Shown here piece by piece: positions 32,224 to 40,283 of a DNA stretch of 64,000 bases. This DNA comes from Firm-04 sp946413695 (GTDB lineage: Bacteria > Bacillota > Clostridia > Oscillospirales > Ruminococcaceae): positions 1 through 64,000 of the forward strand of contig CAMKLV010000005.1 of NCBI GenBank assembly GCA_946413695.1. The letters run 5' to 3'. The translations under genes and the position numbers were made by a program. Below the pieces are notes generated by a model. The model saw only the letters and a list, made by a program, of their open reading frames with translations, ran no database searches and was not told the DNA's origin. The number at the start of each line of letters is the position of its first letter. Positions within the stretch are counted from its first letter, which is position 1.

Positions 32224-32269
32224 TTAGAAATGAGAAATTGCGGTATCCGCTGCGCGGATGATTTTATAA

Positions 32270-32395
32270 ATGGTTCTTGGACAGCTATGGAAAATCGGAT
32301 GCAGACACTATCCGCTAAGATTGATTCTTGAACATATGATGAAACCCGCAGACACAAAATAGACCTTTAGCAATATGGATGCCGGCACTGCCGGC
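32270..32395 (+). repeat. Family I hairpin repeat, copy B
   Basis: A 126-bp element sharing with 6681-6820 the ordered blocks ATGGTTCTTGGACAGCT, TGAACA..ATGAAACC, ACACAAAA.AGACCTTTAGCAA and a terminal hairpin GCCGGC-ACT-GCCGGC (32381-32395). Confidence 0.75.
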
Positions 32396-32434
32396 CGCAA
32401 TAATTGCAAATTTTGCGATGTTTCTCGTTTTTCA

Positions 32435-32463
32435 TTGACTTTTTGCAGATTCTGTGATATGAT
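32435..32463 (+). promoter_or_regulatory. Promoter of the GH10 xylanase
   Basis: TTGACT (32435-32440) and TATGAT (32458-32463) with a 17-bp spacer, about 58 bp before the start codon. Confidence 0.75.
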
Positions 32464-32520
32464 ATAGGTGGTATAATATTGTTTTGTACCGCAATATTGT
32501 TTTAAGGGGAGCATGTAAAG

Positions 32521-35500
32521 ATGAAAGGAACGAAACTTTGCAGCGCAATCAGCGCTGCGGCCGTTCTGTGCAGTGCAGTGTCTGTATTACCGGTACAGAC
32601 TGCATATGCAGAACCGGTCGAACTGTTCTCGGATGATTTCGAGGACGGCAATTCCTGCGGCTGGGCGTCTCACGGCGACGCAGCAACCGTCTCGCTGACA
32701 ACCGATCAGGCGCACAGCGGAAAATCCAGTATGTTTATCACAGACCGTGAACAGGACTGGCAGGGTGCGGAATGCAGCAAGGTCGGCTATTTCTATGCCG
32801 GTGAAAGCTATTCCTGCTCGATGTGGTTCTACTATGACGATGCATCCGCGAATGCATCCCAGACCTTCCAGCTTGGCTACAAATATGTCCAGAACGGTGA
32901 GACGCGCTACGGCAGCGTCGGACAGGTCAATGCGGAAAAGGGCGAGTGGAGCGAGCTGAAAGCGAATGTCACGTTCCCTGCGGACTGCACAGGCATCACG
33001 CTCTATACCCAGTGCAGCGACACGGATCTGCCGTATTACATCGACGACTGCACCGCGACCGGCGAAAAGCATGAGGGCAGCGATGCAGAAGGCTTCTCCT
33101 ATGATTTCGATGACGGCAAGGTCGCAGACTGGTACGGCAGATCCTGCGATATCAAGGTCTCGGATAAAATGGCGCACAGCGGCGATTATTCGCTCTACAC
33201 GAGCAACCGCTCCGATCTCTGGATGAGCCCCGCCGTGGACTGCACACTCTACTGCAAACAGGGCGGATATTATTCGTTCTCCTGCTGGGTCGCCTATGAC
33301 GGCGAGAACTGGACCGATACCGCATCGTTCCAGAGCTACCTGATGTACAATCTCGGCGGCACAATGCAGTATATGAATCTCGCGGACGAGACAACCGCAA
33401 GAGGCGAGTGGGTGCAGATTTCCACGCGCTACACAATCCCCGAGGGTGCAACGAATATTGCATTCTATGTGCAGCCGAAGTGGTCGAGCAACCCGTCCGA
33501 TCAGGATCTCAAGATCGACTTCTATATTGATGATGTCGAATGCAAGGCGCTTGCAGAGCCGGAGATTGAATCTGACCTTGCAAACCTCAAGGATACCTAC
33601 AAAGATCAGTTCAAGCTCGGCTGTGCGGGCACAGTCTCTGAGATGACGCCGAAAGCGGCACAGGATATTGTCAAAAAGCATTTCAACTCGTTCACGTTCG
33701 GCAATGAGCTGAAGCCGGAATCTCTGCTCGATCAGACCAAGACGGCTGCATCCGGCAGCGAGACCGCTGTTGTGGTATCGCTCAAGGGTGCGGAAAAGCT
33801 CTTTGACTATGCAAGAGAGAACAAGCTGCCGGTGCGCGGCCATACGCTGGTGTGGCACAGCCAGACACCGGACTGGTTCTTCCGCAAGGGCTACAAGGCA
33901 GGCGGCGAATGGGCATCCCGCGAGACGATGCTCAAGCGTATGGAGAATTACATCAAGGCAGTGTTTGCCGCGATTGAGAAGGATTATTCCGATATCGACT
34001 TCTACTGCTGGGATGTTGTCAACGAGGCGTTCCTCGATGACGGCTCCTACCGCAAGCCCGGCTCGACCGAGGAGAATGACGCATACTCCCTGTGGATCAA
34101 GACAATCGGCGAGGATTACATCACCTATGCATTCCGCTATGCACGGCAGTATGCGCCGAAGGGTACAAAGCTGTTTTACAATGACTTCAACGAGTACACC
34201 CCTGCAAAGCGCGACGCGATCATCAAGATGGTCAAGGGGCTGCAGGAGGAGAAACTGATCGACGGCATCGGCATGCAGTCGCATCTGCAGATGAGCTCCC
34301 CAACAAAGGAAGGCTATGCAGAAGCGCTGAAGATGTACGGCGATCTCGGACTTGAGGTGCAGGTCACCGAGCTCGATATCAACAACAAGAGCAATTCCCG
34401 CTCCTCGCAGCTTGATCTTGCACAGCGCTACCGCGATATCATGAATGCCATTGTCGATGCGAAAAAGGCAGGCACCAATGTCACGGCGGTTGTGATCTGG
34501 GGCATCACCGATGCAACCAGCTGGATCGGCGGCTATCCGGTGCTCTTTGATGAGGATTACCACGCAAAGCCCTCGTTCTATGCTGTGCTTGATCCTTCCA
34601 AGGCGATCCAGACTGTCCAGAACAAGGATGCGATCATTTCTGAGAACGCATCCGGCGATGCGGGTGCATTTGATTTGCAGGCAGCAGCGGCAATCGGCAA
34701 TGCAGGCTCGTTCAAGTCGGTTTACAACGCTGAAAAAGGTCTGGTGATTTCCGTTACCGCAGCAAAGGCGGGCGATCTCGCTGTGATTTTTGACGGCGAG
34801 AAGAAGGCGCTGAAATCTTTGAGCGCAGGCGAAACCTATCAGTTCAATCTTGCTGCATCCGGTGCAAAAGCCGGTTTGCTCTACAATTTTGATATCGCAA
34901 TCGGCGACACCTGCTGGAACAGCATGTCCGGCACACTCTCCGATGAAAACGCCGGTACGCTGACGATTGCAAAGGCTCCGGTCTGCGCAGAGGCTGCATC
35001 CGGCACCCCGAAGATCGACGGCGAGATTGACGCAGTCTGGGCGAACGCTGAAAAGCTCGCGGTCAATAACTTCCAGATGGGCAAGAAGGGCACCAATGCA
35101 GAGGGTACTGCGCGGGTGCTCTGGGATAACAATAACATCTATGTGCTGGTTGAGGTCACCGATCCGAACGGCATGCATGCATCCAGCTCGAACCACTACG
35201 AGTGCGATACTGTTGAGGTTTTCGTGGACGGCAACAACCAGAAGACCACCGCATATCAGCAGGATGATATCCAGTGCCGTGTCGGTTATGACAACAGCAA
35301 AACCGTCTCCGATAATCACACGGTTGAGGATTACACCGCTGCGGCTGTCAAAGGCTCGAACGGCTATACCGTGGAGCTTGCGATTCCCGCACAGGGCGTG
35401 AAGTACACATCCGGCGGCACAATCGGTTTTGATGTCCAGATCAACGATGATGCAGGCACCGGCGAGCGTGCCGGCGTCACCAACTGGAGCGGCGACAAAT

Positions 35501-35766
35501 CCGGCATGGGCTATACCGATACCCATTGCTTCGGTGTCCTGAAACTCACCGGCGATGCACCGGCGCTCAAGGGCGATGTCAATCTGGACGGTCAGGTTGA
35601 TGTTTCCGATGCAGTTCTGCTTTGCCGCTTTGCTGCTGAGGATAAGACCGCGGTCATCAAGGAGCAGGGCAAATCCAACGGTGAGGTTGACGGCAAAGCC
35701 GGTCTCTCCGCCGATGACGCTATCATGATTTTGAAGTACATCGCAAAACTTGTGAAGTCTCTTTGA
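32521..35766 (+). CDS. Multimodular GH10 xylanase: two CBM22-like, GH10, CBM9, dockerin
   Basis: A 1081-residue secreted enzyme. Signal peptide 1-31. Two N-terminal beta-sandwich modules of CBM4/9-CBM22 type (about 35-180 and 195-340) precede GH10 (about 353-693). The acid/base is Glu502 in WDVVNEAF and the nucleophile Glu617 in VTELDIN; HTLVWHSQTPDWF is also present. A linker domain, a CBM9-like module (about 819-1010) and a dockerin (about 1017-1081) follow. It hydrolyses the xylan backbone. The second dockerin loop is degenerate. GGGGAG precedes ATG 32521. It is monocistronic with two tandem terminators. Confidence 0.93.
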   Translation: MKGTKLCSAISAAAVLCSAVSVLPVQTAYAEPVELFSDDFEDGNSCGWASHGDAATVSLTTDQAHSGKSSMFITDREQDWQGAECSKVGYFYAGESYSCSMWFYYDDASANASQTFQLGYKYVQNGETRYGSVGQVNAEKGEWSELKANVTFPADCTGITLYTQCSDTDLPYYIDDCTATGEKHEGSDAEGFSYDFDDGKVADWYGRSCDIKVSDKMAHSGDYSLYTSNRSDLWMSPAVDCTLYCKQGGYYSFSCWVAYDGENWTDTASFQSYLMYNLGGTMQYMNLADETTARGEWVQISTRYTIPEGATNIAFYVQPKWSSNPSDQDLKIDFYIDDVECKALAEPEIESDLANLKDTYKDQFKLGCAGTVSEMTPKAAQDIVKKHFNSFTFGNELKPESLLDQTKTAASGSETAVVVSLKGAEKLFDYARENKLPVRGHTLVWHSQTPDWFFRKGYKAGGEWASRETMLKRMENYIKAVFAAIEKDYSDIDFYCWDVVNEAFLDDGSYRKPGSTEENDAYSLWIKTIGEDYITYAFRYARQYAPKGTKLFYNDFNEYTPAKRDAIIKMVKGLQEEKLIDGIGMQSHLQMSSPTKEGYAEALKMYGDLGLEVQVTELDINNKSNSRSSQLDLAQRYRDIMNAIVDAKKAGTNVTAVVIWGITDATSWIGGYPVLFDEDYHAKPSFYAVLDPSKAIQTVQNKDAIISENASGDAGAFDLQAAAAIGNAGSFKSVYNAEKGLVISVTAAKAGDLAVIFDGEKKALKSLSAGETYQFNLAASGAKAGLLYNFDIAIGDTCWNSMSGTLSDENAGTLTIAKAPVCAEAASGTPKIDGEIDAVWANAEKLAVNNFQMGKKGTNAEGTARVLWDNNNIYVLVEVTDPNGMHASSSNHYECDTVEVFVDGNNQKTTAYQQDDIQCRVGYDNSKTVSDNHTVEDYTAAAVKGSNGYTVELAIPAQGVKYTSGGTIGFDVQINDDAGTGERAGVTNWSGDKSGMGYTDTHCFGVLKLTGDAPALKGDVNLDGQVDVSDAVLLCRFAAEDKTAVIKEQGKSNGEVDGKAGLSADDAIMILKYIAKLVKSL

Positions 35767-35787
35767 TTTCCGTGCACAGAAAGAGGA

Positions 35788-35830
35788 TCGCTTCGCGATG
35801 ATTATAATGGGGCGCTGCCCAGATCCCGTT
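35788..35830 (-). repeat. Family II intergenic repeat, truncated inverted copy
   Basis: The stretch ATCGCTTCGCGATGATTATAATGGGGC...CCCAGATCCCG is the inverted 3' part of the element seen whole at 57186-57292. The CCAAAGGG hairpin is missing. Confidence 0.55.
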
Positions 35831-35843
35831 TTTAGCTGAGAAA

Positions 35844-35887
35844 GCGCATGAAGTCACACAGTTGCGTGACTTCATGCGCGTGTTTTT
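35844..35887 (+). terminator. First terminator after the GH10 gene
   Basis: A 14-bp perfect stem (35844-35857 with 35866-35879) followed by TGTTTTT. Confidence 0.85.
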
Positions 35888-35890
35888 GCG

Positions 35891-35925
35891 AACGCAGCAG
35901 ATTTGATCTGCTGCGTTTTCTTTTT
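35891..35925 (+). terminator. Second tandem terminator after the GH10 gene
   Basis: A 12-bp perfect stem with a 3-nt loop (35891-35902 with 35906-35917) followed by TTCTTTTT. It backs up the terminator just before it. Confidence 0.85.
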
Positions 35926-36019
35926 ATGATTTTATGCATCTTTCATATAATTATCACAATCGAATGGTAGAATAGCACCAAAGATAAAACCATCACAACC
36001 GGAAACGAGGAAATAATAT

Positions 36020-36679
36020 ATGAAACATTTAGGGGCAGTCCTGCTGATTACAGGCGGAATGCTGCTGACCGCCTGCGGAATGTCCATATTACAGGGCGAT
36101 CCGGAGCAGGCAGAGGAAAGCAGCAACCCGAAAACTGAGCATACCGAACAGACCGCAGCTTCCACCGAAAGCAGCGCGGAAAGCACAGAATCATCTGAAT
36201 CCGGAATGACCTATGAATTTCCGGATCTGCATACATTTGAAGCGAAAACGCTCGACGGGAGCAGCTTTTCTCCGGCGGATTTTGCCGCTGCCGATGTGAC
36301 CGCGATCAATATCTGGTCCACAACATGCGGTCCGTGCGTGCGGGAGATGCCGGAGCTCGCGGAATATGCGAAAACGCTGCCGGAGAATCTGCGCATTATG
36401 ACATGGTGTCTCGATGCGGATGTATCCACATCGTCGGCGGATATCCAGCAGTATCTCACGGAATGCGGATTCACCGGCATCACGCTGGCCGCCGGAAACG
36501 GTGATCTGGAAACGCTGTACAATCATCTGATGTACACGCCGACCACGATTTTTGTCGATGCAGACGGCAATCTTGTTGCAGAGCCGCTGATCGGAGCGGG
36601 CAGCATCGCGGAGCGCTACTCGGCGCAGTTTGATGCGGCGCTGGATTCGCTCGGCATTGCACATGAATCAGAAGAATGA
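36020..36679 (+). CDS. TlpA-like thiol-disulfide lipoprotein
   Basis: A 219-residue lipoprotein with lipobox LTAC (Cys19), a Ser/Glu-rich spacer (about 27-65), and a thioredoxin-fold TlpA/AhpC-TSA domain (about 70-212) with active site CGPC at Cys103 and Cys106. The cis-Pro segment MYTPTTIF lies near residue 174. It likely reduces or shuffles disulfides in exported proteins. GAGGAAA precedes ATG 36020. No CcdA-type partner lies beside it, so its electron donor is elsewhere. Confidence 0.88.
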   Translation: MKHLGAVLLITGGMLLTACGMSILQGDPEQAEESSNPKTEHTEQTAASTESSAESTESSESGMTYEFPDLHTFEAKTLDGSSFSPADFAAADVTAINIWSTTCGPCVREMPELAEYAKTLPENLRIMTWCLDADVSTSSADIQQYLTECGFTGITLAAGNGDLETLYNHLMYTPTTIFVDADGNLVAEPLIGAGSIAERYSAQFDAALDSLGIAHESEE

Positions 36680-36682
36680 AAA

Positions 36683-36719
36683 CCGCCGCGGAGCAATCAG
36701 TTCTCCGCGGCGGCTTTTT
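36683..36719 (+). terminator. Terminator of the TlpA-like gene
   Basis: An 11-bp perfect stem (36683-36693 with 36703-36713) followed by CTTTTT. Confidence 0.9.
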
Positions 36720-36760
36720 GCTCTAATGAATCACTGATTAAATCGGTATCTCCGATGAAT

Positions 36761-36928
36761 CAATATTGATGTACCAATTAAATCTTGAAGAATAGATGCG
36801 CCGGATTTTTGTCGTGAGACAAGGCAGAAAGCCGCCGCCTTGCTGACGCAAGGCAAGGATTTCTAACGCAGTATCACGGCAAAAAGACAAGCAGATATCT
36901 TCAAGAGATAGTTGGGACATCAATAATG
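36761..36928. mobile_element. MITE-like element with 50-57-bp imperfect terminal inverted repeats
   Basis: The left arm (36761-36817) and the reverse complement of the right arm (about 36874-36928) align throughout: CAATATTGATGT.CCAA, then TCTTGAAGA, then TTTTTGYCGTGA. The core of about 55 bp between them is partly self-complementary around GCCGCCGCCTTGC. The short minus-strand ORF spanning it (36738-36944) is not a gene. No transposase is present, so mobilisation in trans is an inference. Confidence 0.6.
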
Positions 36929-36988
36929 AGGGCTCTGCCCTCAAACTCCCGCCAAAGGGTCACTGACCCTTTGGAATCCCGCTTTTAG
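36927..36988 (-). repeat. Family II intergenic repeat, inverted copy
   Basis: On the minus strand: GGGATTCCAAAGGG, loop, CCCTTTGGCGGGAGTTTG, then GAGGGC-AGA-GCCCTC and ATTA. It abuts the MITE-like element. Confidence 0.7.
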
Positions 36989-37027
36989 GAAATGATAGAA
37001 AAACGTTTTTTTCTATTGCAACTTGAA

Positions 37028-37127
37028 ACGGGATTCTTAAGGGACATTTTTCCCTTAAGCAGGGGCTTGGGAACTCGATGTCTGCGCAGCAAACTCGACA
37101 CAGTGCAGCGCGGAGAGTCCCCATTAG
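37028..37127 (+). repeat. Family II intergenic repeat, variant copy
   Basis: GGGATTCTTAAGGG pairs as CTTAAGGG/CCCTTAAG (37034-37059), then AGGGGCTTGGGAACTCG..., ending AGTCCCCATTAGAA. It has an extra hairpin-forming insert (CTCGATG...CTCGACA), as in the copy at 57186. It lies between the TlpA-like gene and the 3' end of the GHL10 gene. Confidence 0.65.
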
Positions 37128-37148
37128 AATCCGCCGGAGGTGCTTTAT

Positions 37149-38354
37149 TCAGCGTTTCCCTAATGCTGCACGCAAAGCATCTGCGGTTTCGGGCGGCAGG
37201 TTGAGCAGCGCATCCGCATGATAGAACGCGGCGCCGTCTGTCTGCGGAGAACGGAGCACATCCGCAGCCTGCTGCACGATCAGTTCCGGTGTGCCGCACC
37301 ATTCGGATTCGCCCGCGCCTGCGTATGGGTCATTCTGTCCGGTTTTGTATGCGGCAAGCCCGATCACGAGGCGGACATCATCACTGCGCGGCAAAGCCTG
37401 CCATGTCTGCAAAATTTCAGTAAACGGGGATTTTTCGTTGCGGTAGCCGAAATAAATCTGCGGTACGATCCAGTCGCAGCAGCGGTCATCGCCGAGCCAT
37501 GCGGGAACATCTGCATAGAGTGATTCGCGGTTCGTCCGCAGACTGCCCTGCGGACTGACCGAAAACACCGCGTCCGGATCGGCGCTGTGAACCGCATTGT
37601 TCATCTGATGCATCAGCTCCGTGATGTTTCCGCGCCGCCATGATGCGAGATCAGAGGCGCCGGAAACTGCAAAATCTTGTGCATCAAATGCGGTTTCGGT
37701 TGTCGGATAGAAATAGTCATCAATGTGGATGCCGTCAGGGTGATACTGCGAGATCAGCTCCGTGATCGCGCCGGTCAGGAATGCGCAGGTCGAATCTGCT
37801 GCCGGATTCAGATAGTATCTGCTGTCCCATTTCGAGAGATGCGCGGCGCGTTCTGCGGGATCGCGATACCATGTTTGAAGCTGCGAACCGCCGGACTGTG
37901 CATCCATATAGGCTTCGGTCTGCAGGCGCAGCGGATTGATCCATGCATGAAACGAGAGCCCGAGCGATTTGCAGACCGGCTGAAACAGCGTCATGACATT
38001 TTGGCTTGCGGCGGTCGGCAGTGTCGGGTAGAAATCAGAAGGGTAGGCGCTTTCTCCGAATGCGCAGACATGGACAAATACCGTGTTCACGCCAAGATCG
38101 CGCAGCGCCGTCAGATATGCGGCGACTGCCGCCTCCGGATCGGACGCTGTGAGTAGCGCATCGACTGTGAAATACGGGATCCATGCCGCGATGACTGGTG
38201 CATCGGGTTCGGGCGCCGGCGGGAGATGCAGCTGTTCATAGGTTTGCGCCTGCATCCGGACGGCGGGCGGGGACGCGGCGGAATCATGATAGCAGGCTGT
38301 CAGGAGCAGCAGAACTGGCAGAAGCATCAGCATGACGCGGCACTGGATTGACAT
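37149..38354 (-). CDS. GHL10/DUF187 glycoside-hydrolase-like lipoprotein
   Basis: A 401-residue lipoprotein with lipobox LTAC (Cys21). It has a TIM-barrel of the glycosyl-hydrolase-like 10 type: AAWIPYFTVDALL at the start, FHAWINPLRLQ, then PDGIHIDDYFYP with the acidic DD of the putative active site, SPQGSLR, and DWIVPQIYFGYR. Such proteins are thought to act on peptidoglycan or surface glycans; activity here is inferred. AAAGGAG lies 8 nt before ATG 38354. A minus-strand TATAAT at 38394-38389 has no clear -35. The gene ends beside a family II repeat. Confidence 0.85.
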   Translation of the reverse strand: MSIQCRVMLMLLPVLLLLTACYHDSAASPPAVRMQAQTYEQLHLPPAPEPDAPVIAAWIPYFTVDALLTASDPEAAVAAYLTALRDLGVNTVFVHVCAFGESAYPSDFYPTLPTAASQNVMTLFQPVCKSLGLSFHAWINPLRLQTEAYMDAQSGGSQLQTWYRDPAERAAHLSKWDSRYYLNPAADSTCAFLTGAITELISQYHPDGIHIDDYFYPTTETAFDAQDFAVSGASDLASWRRGNITELMHQMNNAVHSADPDAVFSVSPQGSLRTNRESLYADVPAWLGDDRCCDWIVPQIYFGYRNEKSPFTEILQTWQALPRSDDVRLVIGLAAYKTGQNDPYAGAGESEWCGTPELIVQQAADVLRSPQTDGAAFYHADALLNLPPETADALRAALGKR

Positions 38355-38625
38355 GAGAAAGACTCCTTTCCGGCTCGGTGCTTTTATTATACCGGAAAGT
38401 GCCTGCGAAAGCTGTCAGAACGGCAGAGTGGGCGGTGCTGAATCTGCGGGGCGGATGACTGCCGAAACTTTGCGATGATACTTAATTTTTTGTATGGAGG
38501 AATACAGCGATTCAGACTTTTTATCCATATTTTTCGCTTGATAATATTGACAAAATACCTATTGCATGGTATAATAAATATATTGATAATGCAGATTGTT
38601 GGAATCATATGGAGGTACAAAGAAT

Positions 38626-39465
38626 ATGAAAGCGAAATCTATTATACTTACTTTTATAATTGTTGCAGGACTTGCAGTAGGTGCCGGATTCTATTTTATG
38701 AATTGGCATAACAAAAAAATGGAGGAATTGCAAGAACAATGTAATTGGGCAATAGCACATGCGAGTGAGGAAGATGAAAGACGCAAAGAAGTTGAAGAAT
38801 CTTTGGAAGAAATGGCAAAAAAGAATAAAGATTTGGAGGATTTAGTTGAAACAGTAAAGAGAAATAGAGATGCTTGGAAAAGCAGCTCGAATCGTTTTGA
38901 AACTGCATTAAAAGAAATGAAAAAGAAATACACACGCAAAGAAACAGTTATCGAATCTGCTGAAATCGAACATCAAATACGGGAAATCAATGAATTAGCG
39001 GTTATTGAGTATTAATATCGACATACGAGCGTTCTTGATGAACAAGATATGTTTAGTATTTCGTTCTTGGATGGTACAGCTATTCCTTTTACGCAAAAAA
39101 GATGCATTATTTCGATGGATGGTACAATTAAAGCAGGAATAGATGCGGATCAAGTTACTGTTAATCCGGATAATAAATCTAAAAAAATTATCATAGGTCT
39201 TCCCGCGCCAAAGGTTTTGTCAAATGAACTGGACGAAAAATCACTGTATGTTTATTTAGAACAGGACACAGTTTTCAATAGAGTTAGGGCGGAGGATCAC
39301 AGCAATTTGAGACAAAGAATCAAAGCAGAAGCTCAACAACTTGCAAAAGAAAATGGCGTTATGGAACAGGCGACTGAAAGAGTTAAGCTGTTAATCAAAA
39401 CGATGCTTGAACAGGTGCCGGATATAAAAGAATCATACTCAATTGAATTTGAAGAAGTGAAATAA
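38626..39465 (+). pseudogene. DUF4230 protein gene interrupted by one in-frame TAA
   Basis: Two ORFs in the same frame (to 39015, and 39049-39465) read as one DUF4230 protein of about 279 codons if the TAA at 39013-39015 is read through. The first part has a membrane helix (residues 5-24) and a coiled coil (about 30-100), ending ELAVIEY. After the stop come YRHTSVLDEQDMF and DGTIKAGIDADQV, both characteristic of DUF4230. The ATG at 38626 has GGAGG 10 nt upstream. The region is markedly AT-richer than its neighbours with different codon choice, suggesting acquisition. It is a pseudogene, a sequencing error, or two-part expression. Confidence 0.75.
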
Positions 39466-39525
39466 TCATATAGATGTAAATGGGCATTTTTCATAAAGAC
39501 AAAAAATGTATTTATATGATAGAAC

Positions 39526-39565
39526 AAGCCGCTCAAATCTGCGTAACACGCAAATTGAGCGGCTT
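39526..39565. terminator. Hairpin terminator, possibly bidirectional
   Basis: An 11-bp perfect stem AAGCCGCTCAA (39526-39536)/TTGAGCGGCTT (39555-39565), with T-rich sequence to its right. It lies between the DUF4230 remnant and the convergent cohesin gene. Confidence 0.7.
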
Positions 39566-39583
39566 TATCTATATCAAATATAA

Positions 39584-39655
39584 AATGGGGTCTGGGGATA
39601 ATATCCCCAGCGGGGTTTGGGGCAGAGCCCCATTAAAAATCATCGCGGTGCGCTC
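39584..39655 (+). repeat. Family II intergenic repeat, variant copy
   Basis: TCTGGGGATAATATCCCCAG replaces the CCAAAGGG/CCCTTTGG hairpin; then CGGGGTTTGGGGC-AGA-GCCCCATTAAAAATCATCGCGG follows as in other copies. Confidence 0.7.
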
Positions 39656-39665
39656 TGCGTGCTCC

Positions 39666-40283
39666 TCATTCTATCGTCAGGGTGCCGTTGATCGTTTTGG
39701 GGTTCAGCGAGGTCTTGGTTTCGTCATTGAACGAATCAATAACCGTGACGAACGTGAAGGTCTGACCGGAAGGCGCGTCCTCCGGAATGTCAAAATAAAC
39801 TGTGAAGATCGTGCCGTCTTCGGAGTTGTTTTCGCCGGAGAGTGCACCGAATGCGATGAGATGATCCTCCTCATTGACCAGACACGATTTCATAAAGCCC
39901 TCTGCCGCTTTGCCGAGATCGCATTTTCCGCCGGGGGAATCCGAGAACTCGTTATCCGATTTTTCAGTAACCGGTTTGAGCTTGGTGTCATAAAAAAGCT
40001 GAATGCCGCATGCGGAGTATCCCGGGTTGTTCCAGACCTGAACATTGACCGGAACCGCCTTGTCACCGGCATGCGCCGTGACCGATGCTGCACCGATCGT
40101 CAGGTCGGTGCCGATCTCAGGCTGACTGTCGGCATCCGGCTGTTCGCTGCTTTCAGCGGATGCTTCTGCGGTACTCGATGAGACAGCGGAATCTTCTGCT
40201 GCGGACGGCTGATTGCCGCATCCGGAGAGAAATGCAGCGAGGGAGCATGCAGCCATCATGGCTGCGAATTGACGAAATTTCAT
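39666..40283 (-). CDS. Lipoprotein with a single cohesin-like domain
   Basis: A 205-residue protein with lipobox LSGC (Cys22), a Ser/Glu/Ala-rich spacer (23-57), and a beta-sandwich of about 145 residues. It matches the type of ruminococcal cohesins: ASVTAHAGDKAVPVNV at the start, WNNPGYSACGIQLFYDTKL, a LIAFGALSG strand, then the hallmark SEDGTIFTVYFDIPEDAPSG and a final strand NGTLTIE. As a lipid-anchored single cohesin it could tether a dockerin protein to the membrane. Its ATG overlaps the stop of the DUF58 gene (ATGA), so it is the third gene of a MoxR-DUF58 operon. The cohesin call is by pattern only. Confidence 0.7.
   Translation of the reverse strand: MKFRQFAAMMAACSLAAFLSGCGNQPSAAEDSAVSSSTAEASAESSEQPDADSQPEIGTDLTIGAASVTAHAGDKAVPVNVQVWNNPGYSACGIQLFYDTKLKPVTEKSDNEFSDSPGGKCDLGKAAEGFMKSCLVNEEDHLIAFGALSGENNSEDGTIFTVYFDIPEDAPSGQTFTFVTVIDSFNDETKTSLNPKTINGTLTIE

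Noticed and set aside
32155..32240. CRISPR-like array
   Set aside because: Only two units with a 4-base gap, no spacers of constant length, and no cas genes.
32587..35526. 979-codon open frame antisense to the GH10 gene
   Set aside because: It is a shadow of a GC-rich, codon-biased gene; the translation is low-complexity in Cys/Ile/Ala, with no domain, no ribosome site, and a convincing gene opposite.
36738..36944. 68-codon minus-strand ORF
   Set aside because: It lies wholly within the MITE-like inverted repeat and has no ribosome site; the open frame follows from the repeat sequence.
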